From contig CBDDDI010000001.1 in assembly GCA_965226565.1 (NCBI GenBank), forward strand, positions 62,001-126,000: 64,000 bases of DNA, given 5' to 3'. Under the pieces are notes generated by a model, which saw only the letters and a program-made list of their open reading frames with translations, searched no databases and was not told where the DNA came from. The first letter of the stretch is position 1. Each line of letters opens with the position of its first letter. This DNA is from SZUA-444 sp965226565 (lineage in GTDB: Bacteria; Bacillota; Clostridia; Oscillospirales; Ruminococcaceae). A program made the translations under genes and the position numbers. Positions 31,962 through 40,910 of this stretch are shown here, piece by piece.

Positions 31962-34580
31962 TTATTTACCATAGTAAGTTCTTAGATACATATCTTTAAT
32001 TTCGCTCATTAAAGGATATCTTGGATTTGCACCAGTGCATTGATCATCAAATGCTTGTTCAACCATATCATCAAGTTTTTCTAAGAATTCTTTTTCATCA
32101 ATACCATAGTCTTTAATAGTTTTCTTAATACCAACTTTTTCTTTCAATTCATCAATTGCTTTTAGGAAGTTGTTAAATTTATCTTCATTATTTTTACCAG
32201 TAATTCCGATAAAGTCAGCCATTTCACAGTATCTTTCAAGAGTATGAGGATATTGATATTGTGAGAATGTTCCCATTTTAATTGGATTTGGATTAGCATT
32301 AAATTTCATTGCTTCATTAATTAAAAGAGCATTAGCAACACCATGTGGAAGATGGAAGAAAGCACCTAGTTTGTGAGCCATTGAGTGACAAACACCAAGG
32401 AATGCGTTAGAGAATGCCATACCAGCCATTGTAGAAGCATCAGCCATTTTTTCACGAGCAACAGCATCAGTAGTACCATTTTCATAAGCAGCAGGTAAAT
32501 AGTTAAAGATATTTTTAGCAGCTTTAAGAGCAAGACCATCTGAGTAATCAGTAGCAAGCATAGAAGCATAAGCTTCAAGGCTGTGTGTTAAAGCGTCAAT
32601 ACCTGAAGCAGCAGTTAAGCCTTTAGGTTGAGTCATCATATTATCAGCATCAACAATAGCCATATTAGGAGTTAATTCATAATCAGCTAATGGATATTTA
32701 ACACCAGTTCTTTCGTCAGTAATAACAGCGAAAGGAGTAACTTCTGAACCAGTACCTGAAGAAGTAGGAATTGCAATAAAGTAAGCTTTTTCGCCCATTT
32801 TAGGGAAAGTGTAAACTCTTTTACGAATATCCATAAATCTCATAGCCATATCTAAGAAATCAACTTCTGGATGTTCATACATAACCCACATAATTTTAGC
32901 AGCGTCCATAGCAGAACCACCACCAAGAGCAATAATGCAATCAGGTTCAAAATCAGCCATCAAAGCAGCACCTTCTTGAGCATTAGCAAGAGTAGGATCA
33001 GGTTGAACATCGCTACAAACAGTGTAAGCTACTCCCATTTCATCAAGTTTATCAGTAATTGGTTTTGTGTAACCATTTTTGAATAAGAATGAGTCAGTTA
33101 CAATGAAAGCTCTTTTTTTACCAAGAACATTTTTAACTTCATCAAGAGCAACAGGCATACAACCTTTTTTAAAGTATACTTTTTGAGGTGTTCTAAACCA
33201 AAGCATATTTTCTCTCCTCTCAGCTACAGTTTTAATATTGATAAGATGTTTAACTCCAACGTTTTCAGAAACAGAGTTTCCACCCCAAGAACCACAACCA
33301 AGTGTTAATGATGGAGTAAGGTCAAAGTTATAAAGATCTCCAATACCACCGTGAGAAGAAGGAGTATTAACAACAATTCTACAAGTTTTCATTGCAGCAT
33401 TAAATTTATCTAATTTTTCAGTTTGAGTTTTAGGATTAATATATATAGAAGATGTGTGTCCGAAACCACCATCAGCAACAAGTTGTTCAGCTTTAGCAAT
33501 AGATTCATCAAAACTATTTGATTTATACATAGCAAGAACAGGAGACAATTTTTCATGAGCAAATTCTTCTTCAATATCAACAGAAGAAACTTCACCAATC
33601 AAAATTTTAGTTTGTTCAGGAACATTAACACCAGCAAGTTTTGCAATAGTGTGAGCTTTTTGACCAACTATTTTAGCATTTAAAGCACCATTGATAATAA
33701 TAGTTTTTCTAACTTTATCAATTTCGTCGCCTTTAAGGAAGTAGCAACCTCTGACTTCAAATTCTTTTTTAACTTTATCATATATTTTTTTATCAACAAT
33801 AACAGATTGCTCAGAAGCACAAATCATACCGTTATCAAAAGTTTTAGAATTAATAATTGAGCTAACAGTAAGAAGAATGTCAGCAGAATCATCAACAATA
33901 ACAGGAGTGTTACCAGCACCAACGCCTAAAGCAGGTTTACCAGAAGAATAAGCAGCTTTAACCATTCCAGGACCACCAGTAGCAAGAATAGTATCAGCAC
34001 TTTTCATAACTTCGTTAGTAAGTTCAAGAGAAGGAACATCAATCCAACCAATAATGCCTTTAGGAGCACCAGCAGCAACAGCAGCATCTAAAACAATTTT
34101 AGCAGCAGCAATTGTACAATTTTTAGCTCTTGGGTGAGGAGAGATAATGATACCATTTCTTGTTTTTAGAGAAATAAGTGTTTTAAAAATAGCAGTAGAA
34201 GTTGGATTAGTAGTAGGAATAACAGCAGCGATAAGTCCAATTGGTTCAGCTATTCTTTTTGTACCAAAAGAAGGATTTTCATCAATAACACCACAAGTTT
34301 TTGTGTTTTTATATGCATTATAAATATATTCAGCAGCATAATGGTTTTTGATTACTTTGTCTTCAACAATTCCCATGCCTGTTTCTTCAACAGCCATTTT
34401 TGCCAAAGGAATTCTTTGTTTGTTTACTGCTAGAGAAGCTTCGTAAAAGATTTTATCCACTTGTTCTTGAGAGTAAGTTGCAAAAATTCTTTGAGCTTCT
34501 TTAATTTCGTTGATTTTATTAATTAGTGAATCAATGTTGTCAACTAAGCCTTTTTTTGTAGTTTCATTAGTTTTAGCCAT
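31962..34580 (-). CDS. adhE: Bifunctional acetaldehyde-CoA/alcohol dehydrogenase
   Basis: An 872-residue fermentative enzyme that turns acetyl-CoA into ethanol through bound acetaldehyde, oxidising two NADH; family members form long helical filaments (spirosomes). Residues 1–~440 are the aldehyde dehydrogenase part, with the nucleophile in FDNGMICASEQS. Residues ~460–872 are the iron-dependent alcohol dehydrogenase, with GGGSAMDAAKIM and HSMAHKLGAFFHLPHGVANALL. AGGAGG precedes the ATG. It is a single-gene transcript under a consensus promoter overlaid by a Rex-type palindrome, so it is expected to be induced by high NADH. Confidence 0.97.
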   Translation of the reverse strand: MAKTNETTKKGLVDNIDSLINKINEIKEAQRIFATYSQEQVDKIFYEASLAVNKQRIPLAKMAVEETGMGIVEDKVIKNHYAAEYIYNAYKNTKTCGVIDENPSFGTKRIAEPIGLIAAVIPTTNPTSTAIFKTLISLKTRNGIIISPHPRAKNCTIAAAKIVLDAAVAAGAPKGIIGWIDVPSLELTNEVMKSADTILATGGPGMVKAAYSSGKPALGVGAGNTPVIVDDSADILLTVSSIINSKTFDNGMICASEQSVIVDKKIYDKVKKEFEVRGCYFLKGDEIDKVRKTIIINGALNAKIVGQKAHTIAKLAGVNVPEQTKILIGEVSSVDIEEEFAHEKLSPVLAMYKSNSFDESIAKAEQLVADGGFGHTSSIYINPKTQTEKLDKFNAAMKTCRIVVNTPSSHGGIGDLYNFDLTPSLTLGCGSWGGNSVSENVGVKHLINIKTVAERRENMLWFRTPQKVYFKKGCMPVALDEVKNVLGKKRAFIVTDSFLFKNGYTKPITDKLDEMGVAYTVCSDVQPDPTLANAQEGAALMADFEPDCIIALGGGSAMDAAKIMWVMYEHPEVDFLDMAMRFMDIRKRVYTFPKMGEKAYFIAIPTSSGTGSEVTPFAVITDERTGVKYPLADYELTPNMAIVDADNMMTQPKGLTAASGIDALTHSLEAYASMLATDYSDGLALKAAKNIFNYLPAAYENGTTDAVAREKMADASTMAGMAFSNAFLGVCHSMAHKLGAFFHLPHGVANALLINEAMKFNANPNPIKMGTFSQYQYPHTLERYCEMADFIGITGKNNEDKFNNFLKAIDELKEKVGIKKTIKDYGIDEKEFLEKLDDMVEQAFDDQCTGANPRYPLMSEIKDMYLRTYYGK

Positions 34581-34631
34581 ATTAAATCCTCCTAAAAATG
34601 TTCAAGGTAGCTTTATTTACTTTATATTATT

Positions 34632-34660
34632 ATTATATATGTTTGTTAATTAATTGTCAA
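34632..34660 (-). promoter_or_regulatory. adhE promoter with overlapping Rex operator
   Basis: The minus strand has TTGACA (34655–34660), 17 bases, TATAAT (34632–34637): a perfect vegetative consensus. The plus strand at 34643–34660 reads TTGTTAATTAATTGTCAA, against the Rex consensus TTGTTAA-N4-TTAACAA (two mismatches), covering the -35 and spacer. The rex gene itself is at 35754–36392. Apart from this site and the forward promoter at 34853, the 334-base gap between adhE and the next gene is AT-rich sequence in which I see nothing. Confidence 0.8.
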
Positions 34661-34852
34661 TCTTTTGGACAACCAATATTTTTAATATTCTAACCTAAAA
34701 TTTTATTAATATTAAACAAAGACATAATTAATAATATATATATATTCACTAATAAATAATTTTGAATAAAAAAACATATAATGAAGATAAGTGCAAAATA
34801 ATAGAGATTTATATTAATACACTATGAAATTTGACTATTTTTACTATAAATA

Positions 34853-34881
34853 TAGACAAGCTTGAATAGTTATAGTATAAT
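34853..34881 (+). promoter_or_regulatory. Promoter of the phosphotransferase-like gene
   Basis: TAGACA (34853–34858), a 17-base spacer and TATAAT (34876–34881), 33 bases before the ATG at 34915. Confidence 0.65.
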
Positions 34882-34914
34882 ATATCTATAATGTAACTGA
34901 AAGGGGAGTTTTTT

Positions 34915-35664
34915 ATGGATGAAAATATGAAAATTATTGCTAAAGGAGATATGGTTGATGTTTATCGAAAAGATGATAAAGTAATAAAAGTTTTTCATGA
35001 AAATTCAAATAAAACATCAGCAATGTATGAAGCTTTAACTCATTCAAGAGTAGAAAAAACAGGTATTCAAATGCCTATTATACATGAAATATCAAAAACC
35101 AATAATAAATGGTCAATAACAATGGATCATGTAGAAGGTAAAACTTTGTATCAAATAATGAAAGATGATCCTGAAAATATATTAAAATATATTGAGCAAA
35201 TGGTTGATTTGCAAATTTTAATTCATTCAAAAAGTGTTATGGACTTATCTCTTCTTAAAGATAAATTGACATATTTGATTAAAAATGTAGAAGAAATTGA
35301 TGATGTCACTCAGTATGAATTGCTTACAAGATTAGAAGGTATGCCAAAACATACAAAATTGTGTCATTGTAATTTTTCACCTATGAATATAATTATTAAT
35401 GATAAAGGAACATATGTTGTTGATTGGGTTGCTTCAGCACAAGGAAATGCAAGTGCTGATATAGGAATAACATATATGATACTTTGTCTTGAATTTCCAG
35501 AAGCAGCTGAAAAATATTTGGACATGTTTTGTAAAAAAACAAATACTAAGAAAAAGTATGTTCAAGATTGGTTGCCAATAATAGCAGCAGCAAAACTTCC
35601 AAATTGTAAACCAGAAGAAAAAGAATTATTATTAAAATGGATTGATGTAGTAGAATACGAATAA
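34915..35664 (+). CDS. Aminoglycoside-phosphotransferase-like kinase fold, catalytic Asp replaced
   Basis: A 249-residue protein of the APH/choline-kinase fold with AAAGGGGAG upstream. The N-lobe begins IIAKGDMVDVYRKDDKVIKVF with the Lys of the VIK strand. The hinge MDHVEGKTL is normal. The catalytic loop, usually HGDxxxxN, reads LCHCNFSPMNIII: the catalytic Asp is Asn. The metal-binding segment VVDWVASAQGNASADIG keeps its Asp. Related clostridial proteins are annotated as phosphotransferases of unknown substrate. With Asp lost, it may be a pseudokinase or use a changed mechanism. It is a stand-alone gene with its own promoter and terminator. Confidence 0.75.
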   Translation: MDENMKIIAKGDMVDVYRKDDKVIKVFHENSNKTSAMYEALTHSRVEKTGIQMPIIHEISKTNNKWSITMDHVEGKTLYQIMKDDPENILKYIEQMVDLQILIHSKSVMDLSLLKDKLTYLIKNVEEIDDVTQYELLTRLEGMPKHTKLCHCNFSPMNIIINDKGTYVVDWVASAQGNASADIGITYMILCLEFPEAAEKYLDMFCKKTNTKKKYVQDWLPIIAAAKLPNCKPEEKELLLKWIDVVEYE

Positions 35665-35670
35665 AAAATT

Positions 35671-35702
35671 AGCCTTCATAAAATTTATGAAGGCTTTATA
35701 TT
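35671..35702 (+). terminator. Terminator after the phosphotransferase-like gene
   Basis: AGCCTTCATA pairs with TATGAAGGCT across AAATT, followed by TTATATTTATA. Confidence 0.75.
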
Positions 35703-35711
35703 TATATTATT

Positions 35712-35748
35712 ATAAAAAGAGAGAACTTTTATCAATAAAGTTCTCTCT
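35712..35748 (-). terminator. Terminator of the acn–icd–rex operon
   Basis: On the minus strand AGAGAGAACTTT pairs with AAAGTTCTCTCT and runs into TTTTTATA. Confidence 0.8.
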
Positions 35749-35753
35749 AATAT

Positions 35754-36392
35754 TTATTTATCGTGATGATTTAAACCATAAGTAAGAGTAAGTAAACTAT
35801 CACCAAGATGAACATTTTCAACTACAACATCTGCATAATCAATTCTTAAATCATAATGGCTAAAGTTCCAAAAAGCAGTAATTCCAAGTTTAACAAGTTT
35901 ATCAGCAATTTCTTGAGCAGCTGTTTTTGGTATGCAAAGTATAGCAATTGAAGGTTTTTCTTGTTCAAAAAATGAATCAAGTTCAGATGGAGAAGATATT
36001 TTTATATCAGAAATAGTTTGACCTATTATATCTTTATTATTATCAAAAATGCCGACAAGTTCACAACCTCTATCATTAAAATTCATATGAGTAGCGATAG
36101 CTTTTCCTAAATTACCTGCACCAATTAAAATTGTTTTAAAATGCTCATCAACACCTAGTATTTTTCCTATTTGCAGATAAAGAGACTCAATGTTATATCC
36201 ATAACCTTGTTGTCCAAAACCTCCAAAGCAATTTAAATCCTGTCTAATTTGAGATGCAGTTAAATTCATTTTTTCTGAAAGTTCTCTAGAAGAAATACGT
36301 ACAATATTTTGATTTAAAAGATCTTTCAAAAATCTATGATATCTAGGTAAACGCTTAATAACTGATGTAGAAATAGCGCTTGGCTTCGACAT
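35754..36392 (-). CDS. rex: Redox-sensing transcriptional repressor Rex
   Basis: A 212-residue homodimeric repressor that leaves DNA when NADH rises. The N-terminal winged helix (about 1–80: SAISTSVIKRLPRYHRFLKDLL...ISSRELSEKMNLTASQIRQDLNCFGGFGQQGYGYN) is almost family consensus. The Rossmann domain shows ILIGAGNLGKAIATHMNF and a D-rich strand end VGIFDNN. It is last in an operon behind acn and icd. Rex-type palindromes precede both that operon (so autoregulation is likely) and adhE. Confidence 0.97.
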   Translation of the reverse strand: MSKPSAISTSVIKRLPRYHRFLKDLLNQNIVRISSRELSEKMNLTASQIRQDLNCFGGFGQQGYGYNIESLYLQIGKILGVDEHFKTILIGAGNLGKAIATHMNFNDRGCELVGIFDNNKDIIGQTISDIKISSPSELDSFFEQEKPSIAILCIPKTAAQEIADKLVKLGITAFWNFSHYDLRIDYADVVVENVHLGDSLLTLTYGLNHHDK

Positions 36393-36417
36393 AGTTGTCC
36401 TCTCCTTTATAATGTAA

Positions 36418-37632
36418 TTATACTAATTTTGCAAGTTCCTCATTAATAGCAACTAAGAATTCTTCAGTACCAACTACTTTTTTATTTTCCAAAGTTGTAA
36501 GAGCAGCAAGATCACCTGTCATAATTCCGTTTTCAATTGTACTAATAGTAGCTTTTTCAAGTTTATCAGCAAATTGAGTAAGTTCAGTATTATTATCAAG
36601 TTCACCACGTTTTCTTAAAGCACCGCTCCAAGCAAATATAGTAGCAACAGAGTTAGTAGAAGTTTTTTGACCTTTAAGATGTTTATAGTAATGACGTTGA
36701 ACAGTACCATGAGCAGCTTCATATTCATAAATTCCTTCTGGAGAAACAAGAACAGAAGTCATCATAGCAAGTGAACCAAAAGCAGTAGCAACCATATCAG
36801 ACATTACATCTCCATCATAGTTTTTACAAGCCCAAATATATCCGCCTTCTGAACGAACAACTCTAGCAACAGCGTCATCAATTAAAGTATAGAAATATTC
36901 AATACCAGCAGCTTCAAATTTATCTTTATATTCAGCTTCAAAAATATCATTAAAAATATCTTTAAAAGTATGATCATATTTTTTTGAAATAGTATCTTTA
37001 GTAGCAAACCAAATATCTTGTTTTGTGTCTAAAGCGAAATTAAAGCAAGCTTTAGCAAAACTACTAATACTTTTTTTAGTGTTATGAACACCTTGAATAA
37101 TACCATCAGTTCCAACAAAATCATGAATAAGTTCACGTGTTTCATTGCCATCTTTATCAGTAACAGTTAACTCAGCTTTAGAACCTTCTGAAACTTTAAT
37201 TTCAGCATTTTTATAAACATCACCATAAGCATGACGAGCAATAGTGATAGGTTTTTTCCAAGTAGGAATAAATGGAGTAATACCATTAACAACAATAGGA
37301 GTTCTAAAAACAGTACCATCAAGAATAGCTCTAATAGTTCCGTTAGGAGATTTCCACATTTCTTTTAAAGAATATTCAGTCATTCTGTCAGCATTAGGAG
37401 TAATTGTAGCACATTTTACAGCCACACCATATTTTTTAGTAGCATTAGCTGAATCTACAGTAACTTGGTCATTAGTTTCATTTCTGTGTTCAAGACCAAG
37501 ATCATAATATTCTGTGTTTAAATCAATATATGGAGTTAAAAGAGTATCTTTAATCATCTTCCATATAATTCTAGTCATCTCGTCTCCGTCCATTTCAACA
37601 ATAGGCGTAGACATTTTAATTTTGTTAGCCAT
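36418..37632 (-). CDS. icd: NADP-dependent isocitrate dehydrogenase (eukaryote-type dimer)
   Basis: A 404-residue enzyme converting isocitrate to 2-oxoglutarate with NADP+. It belongs to the homodimeric type II family shared with eukaryotes: KMSTPIVEMDGDEMTRIIWKMIKDTLLTPYIDLNTEYYDLGLEHRNETNDQVT at the N-terminus, TVFRTPI and RHAYGDVYKN for substrate contacts, and DDAVARVVRSEGGYIWACKNYDGDVMSDMVATAFGSLAMM with the metal-binding Asp residues. It lies between acn and rex with short gaps. In an anaerobe without visible 2-oxoglutarate dehydrogenase it mainly feeds glutamate synthesis. Confidence 0.95.
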   Translation of the reverse strand: MANKIKMSTPIVEMDGDEMTRIIWKMIKDTLLTPYIDLNTEYYDLGLEHRNETNDQVTVDSANATKKYGVAVKCATITPNADRMTEYSLKEMWKSPNGTIRAILDGTVFRTPIVVNGITPFIPTWKKPITIARHAYGDVYKNAEIKVSEGSKAELTVTDKDGNETRELIHDFVGTDGIIQGVHNTKKSISSFAKACFNFALDTKQDIWFATKDTISKKYDHTFKDIFNDIFEAEYKDKFEAAGIEYFYTLIDDAVARVVRSEGGYIWACKNYDGDVMSDMVATAFGSLAMMTSVLVSPEGIYEYEAAHGTVQRHYYKHLKGQKTSTNSVATIFAWSGALRKRGELDNNTELTQFADKLEKATISTIENGIMTGDLAALTTLENKKVVGTEEFLVAINEELAKLV

Positions 37633-37671
37633 AATTAACCTCCGTTTGTTTTAAAAATAAATTTGCATATA

Positions 37672-39612
37672 TTATTTTGCAAGTTGTTCTCTTGTATAAT
37701 TCAAAAGACCACCAGCTAAAATTATGTCTTTTGCACGTTCAGAAAGTTCGCAAAGAACTTCAATAGACTTACCATTAGTCTTATTAAGAACAACCAATTC
37801 TGTTTGAGAATTTTCAATAGCTTTTCTAATATCTTTAATTTCTAGTTCATCAGTTAAAGAAATATTATCATAATCATTTTCGTTTTTAAAAGTAAGTGGA
37901 ATTATGCCAGCGTTAACAAGATTAGCTCTGTGAATTCTAGCAAAAGATTTCACAAGAACAGCTTTAACACCAAGATATAAAGGAGCTAAAGCAGCATGTT
38001 CTCTTGAAGAACCTTGACCATAGTTAGCGCCACCAACAATAATGCTTTTTCCGTATTCTTTAGCTCTAGCAGGGAATTGTTCATCACAAACAGTAAAGCA
38101 ATAATTAGAAATTGCAGGAATGTTAGAACGTAAAGGAAGAATCTTAGCACCAGCAGGCATAATATGGTCTGTAGTAATGTTATCTTCTACTTTCAAAGAA
38201 CATTTAGCATCTATATCATTTTCAAGAGGTGAAGTCACAGGGAAAGGTTTAATATTAGGACCTCTTAAAACTTCAACACTGTCCATATCAGCTTCGTCAA
38301 CAGGCAGTTCAATCATGTTATCGTTAATTTTAAAAGCTTCAGGCATTTTAAATTCAGGCATATCACCAATAGTACGAGGATCAGTTAAAACACCAGTAAT
38401 TGCAGAAGCAGCAGCAAGTTCAGGAGAAACAAGATAAATTTGTCCATCTTTAGTACCACTACGACCTTCAAAATTACGGTTAAAAGTTCTTAAAGAAATA
38501 CCTTTAGAATTAGGAGATTGACCCATACCAATACAAGGGCCGCAAGCACATTCAAGAATTCTAGCACCAGCAGCAATAAGTGTTGATAAAGCACCATTTT
38601 CAGCTAACATATTAAAAACTTGTTTTGATCCAGGAGCAATAGAAAGAGAAACATCTGGATGAACAGTTTTACCTTTCAAAATATGCGCAACTTTTAATAA
38701 ATCAGCAAGAGAAGAATTTGTACAAGAACCAATACAAACTTGATCAACTTTAAGATTGCCAATTTCTTTAACAGTTTTAATATTATCAGGCATATGAGGA
38801 CATGCAGCCATAGGAACTATATCAGAAAGGTTAATATTAATAATTTCATCATATTCAGCGTCAGCATCAGCAGAAAGTTCCACCCATACATCTTCTCTGT
38901 TTTGAGCTTTTAAAAATTCTTTAGTAATCTCGTCAGAAGGGAATATAGAAGTTGTAGCACCAAGTTCAGCACCCATGTTAGTAATAGTAGCTCTTTCAGG
39001 AACAGATAAAGTTTTTACACCTTCTCCACAATATTCAACTATTTTACCAACTCCACCTTTAACGCTCATAATTTTTAAAACTTCAAGAATAACGTCTTTA
39101 GCAGCAACCCAAGGACTAAGTTTACCAGTCAAATTAACTTTTACTATTTTAGGATAAGTTATATAATAAGTTCCGCCACCCATAGCAACAGCAACATCAA
39201 GTCCACCAGCACCAATAGCGATCATGCCAATACCACCACCAGTAGGAGTATGACTGTCAGAACCGATTAATGTTTTACCAGGAACACCAAATCTTTCAAG
39301 ATGAACTTGGTGACAAATACCGTTACCAGGCCTTGAAAAATAAATACCGTGTTTTTTAGCAACAGAGCCAATAAATCTATGATCATCAGCATTTTCAAAT
39401 CCACTTTGAAGAGTGTTATGATCAATATAAGCTACAGATCTTTCAGTTTTTACACGAGGAACACCCATTGCCTCAAATTCAAGATAAGCCATAGTACCAG
39501 TAGCATCTTGTGTTAAAGTTTGATCAATTTTAATACCAATCTCAGAGCCTTTTTTAAATTCTCCGTCTACTAAATGATTTTTAATAATTTTTTCTGCTAA
39601 TGTTAATCCCAT
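37672..39612 (-). CDS. acn: Aconitate hydratase
   Basis: A 646-residue 4Fe-4S enzyme that isomerises citrate to isocitrate. The start MGLTLAEKIIKNHLVDG and length match the shorter mitochondrial-type clostridial aconitases. Cluster ligands are in VCIGSCTNSS and ECACGPCIGMGQSP; the swivel domain has NYGQGSSREHAALAPLYLGVKAVL. It is first in the acn–icd–rex operon. No citrate synthase gene is in the window. The upstream Rex-type site suggests that the citrate-to-2-oxoglutarate branch is under NADH control. Confidence 0.95.
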   Translation of the reverse strand: MGLTLAEKIIKNHLVDGEFKKGSEIGIKIDQTLTQDATGTMAYLEFEAMGVPRVKTERSVAYIDHNTLQSGFENADDHRFIGSVAKKHGIYFSRPGNGICHQVHLERFGVPGKTLIGSDSHTPTGGGIGMIAIGAGGLDVAVAMGGGTYYITYPKIVKVNLTGKLSPWVAAKDVILEVLKIMSVKGGVGKIVEYCGEGVKTLSVPERATITNMGAELGATTSIFPSDEITKEFLKAQNREDVWVELSADADAEYDEIININLSDIVPMAACPHMPDNIKTVKEIGNLKVDQVCIGSCTNSSLADLLKVAHILKGKTVHPDVSLSIAPGSKQVFNMLAENGALSTLIAAGARILECACGPCIGMGQSPNSKGISLRTFNRNFEGRSGTKDGQIYLVSPELAAASAITGVLTDPRTIGDMPEFKMPEAFKINDNMIELPVDEADMDSVEVLRGPNIKPFPVTSPLENDIDAKCSLKVEDNITTDHIMPAGAKILPLRSNIPAISNYCFTVCDEQFPARAKEYGKSIIVGGANYGQGSSREHAALAPLYLGVKAVLVKSFARIHRANLVNAGIIPLTFKNENDYDNISLTDELEIKDIRKAIENSQTELVVLNKTNGKSIEVLCELSERAKDIILAGGLLNYTREQLAK

Positions 39613-39651
39613 ATTTTAAATTCCTTTCAACGCTTTATGTACATTTTTTAT

Positions 39652-39690
39652 TTTATATCATTTTGGGGTAGTTTGTCAACAATTTAACTA
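39652..39690 (-). promoter_or_regulatory. acn operon promoter with overlapping Rex operator
   Basis: The minus strand has TTGACA (39674–39679), 16 bases, TATAAA (39652–39657). The plus strand at 39673–39690 reads TTGTCAACAATTTAACTA, a Rex palindrome with one mismatch in each half. The layout over the -35 element is the same as at adhE. Confidence 0.75.
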
Positions 39691-39732
39691 ATTCACAATC
39701 ATTTATTTTGACATAAAAGGCTGTGTATTTCA

Positions 39733-39760
39733 TTGACAATTATATTAAAGATGATATAAT
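39733..39760 (+). promoter_or_regulatory. Consensus promoter before tepA and its leader
   Basis: TTGACA (39733–39738), 16 bases, TATAAT (39755–39760) with the extended TGA in front. It would give a leader of about 145 bases before the ATG at 39913. I recognise no riboswitch or other structured element in that leader. Confidence 0.75.
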
Positions 39761-39912
39761 AAACTAGAGTTATATTGCGGTTTCGGAAACATATTAATAA
39801 GGTATTAAAAACATAATTTAATATAACAAATAAAATTTTAATTATAAATATATTATAAGAGTATAATTGTGTTATATGTGCCAAACAATAATAAAAATTA
39901 TTGGAGGGTATC

Positions 39913-40656
39913 ATGCAATACAAAAATAATGAAGAATCGCCTCAAGAAGAGGAACAAACTCAAAATAATGAACAAAATCAAGAAACTGTGCAAAATGATG
40001 AAATAAAACAATTAGGCCAAATACAAACACCAAATGCGAAACACTTAATACATTGTTTGACAGTAATAGGACAAGTAGAAGGTCATTATATATTACCACC
40101 TCAAAATAAAACTACAAAATATGAACATATTATTCCTGCTCTTGTTGCTATTGAGCAAGATATGAGCATTGAAGGTTTGGTAATAATACTAAACACAGTT
40201 GGAGGAGATGTTGAAGCTGGACTTGCTATTTCTGAAATTGTAGCAGGAATGAAAACACCAACAGTTTCAATTGTAGTTGGAGGAGGACATTCTATAGGAG
40301 TTCCGTTGTCAGTATGTGCTGATAAATCTTTTATTGTACCATCTGCGACAATGACAATACATCCTGTTAGACTAAATGGTTTAGTTCTTGGAGTTCCACA
40401 AACATTATCTTATTTTGATAAAATGCAAGAAAGAATAGTAAAATTTGTTTCAAATAATAGCAGCATATCAGCTGAAAGATTTAGAGAGCTTATGATGCAA
40501 ACAGGAGAATTAGTTATGGATGTTGGAACTGTTATAGATGGTGAAACAGCTGTAAAAGAAGGACTTATTGATAAACTTGGTGGATTAAATGATGCAATAA
40601 GTTGTTTATATGAAATGATTGAAGAAAATGAAAGAAATAATGAGGAAAAATTATGA
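39913..40656 (+). CDS. tepA: ClpP-fold protease, TepA-like (translocation-enhancing)
   Basis: A 247-residue protein. The ATG at 39913 has TGGAGGG upstream; the TTG four codons earlier overlaps it. After a Glu/Gln/Asn-rich N-terminus of about 40 residues comes a ClpP/crotonase-like fold: LVIILNTVGGDVEAGLAISEIVAGMKTPTVSIVVGGGHSIGVPLSVCADKSFIVPSATMTIHP. The Ser of GGGHSIG and the His of MTIHPVR stand at the expected nucleophile and general-base positions. In B. subtilis tepA lies directly before ylzJ and spoIIIE, the same order as here. Confidence 0.85.
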   Translation: MQYKNNEESPQEEEQTQNNEQNQETVQNDEIKQLGQIQTPNAKHLIHCLTVIGQVEGHYILPPQNKTTKYEHIIPALVAIEQDMSIEGLVIILNTVGGDVEAGLAISEIVAGMKTPTVSIVVGGGHSIGVPLSVCADKSFIVPSATMTIHPVRLNGLVLGVPQTLSYFDKMQERIVKFVSNNSSISAERFRELMMQTGELVMDVGTVIDGETAVKEGLIDKLGGLNDAISCLYEMIEENERNNEEKL

Positions 40657-40820
40657 TTTTACACACAATAATTTCTGAAAATGATATATTTAATAGTGCA
40701 ACAAATATGTGCTCAGATTATGATAATTTTTGTCAGATAAAGTATGATGGTAGTAATAAAAAAATTATAGATAATTTTGCTACTGATCCATATTATTATT
40801 TGCAAAATTATTTTAAATAA
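40653..40820 (+). CDS. YlzJ-like small protein
   Basis: A 55-residue protein that overlaps the tepA stop by 4 bases (ATGA) with GAGGAAA upstream. It starts MILHTIISENDIFN and ends with FATDPYYYLQNYFK, matching the YlzJ-like family, which begins MILYTPLP and ends with a STDPxDYLxP-type motif. Function is unknown in all species. The gene order tepA–ylzJ–spoIIIE is conserved between Bacillus and Clostridia, which supports the call despite the small size. Confidence 0.75.
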   Translation: MILHTIISENDIFNSATNMCSDYDNFCQIKYDGSNKKIIDNFATDPYYYLQNYFK

Positions 40821-40849
40821 CAAAATATATAGTTTTAATAATAAATTTT

Positions 40850-40883
40850 AAGTGGATAAAGTAAAAAAATACTTTGTCCACTT
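40850..40883. other. Strong hairpin between ylzJ and ftsK/spoIIIE
   Basis: AAGTGGATAAAGTA pairs with TACTTTGTCCACTT (one mismatch) around five As. No T-run follows on the plus strand, so it may be an attenuator, an RNA-processing or a stability element rather than a plain terminator. Confidence 0.5.
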
Positions 40884-40910
40884 CGATTGTACATATTTAG
40901 GAGGACAAAA

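Noticed and set aside
39699..39923. 74-codon minus-strand frame in the acn–tepA gap
   Set aside because: It covers the acn and tepA control regions, has no ribosome site and no recognisable protein.
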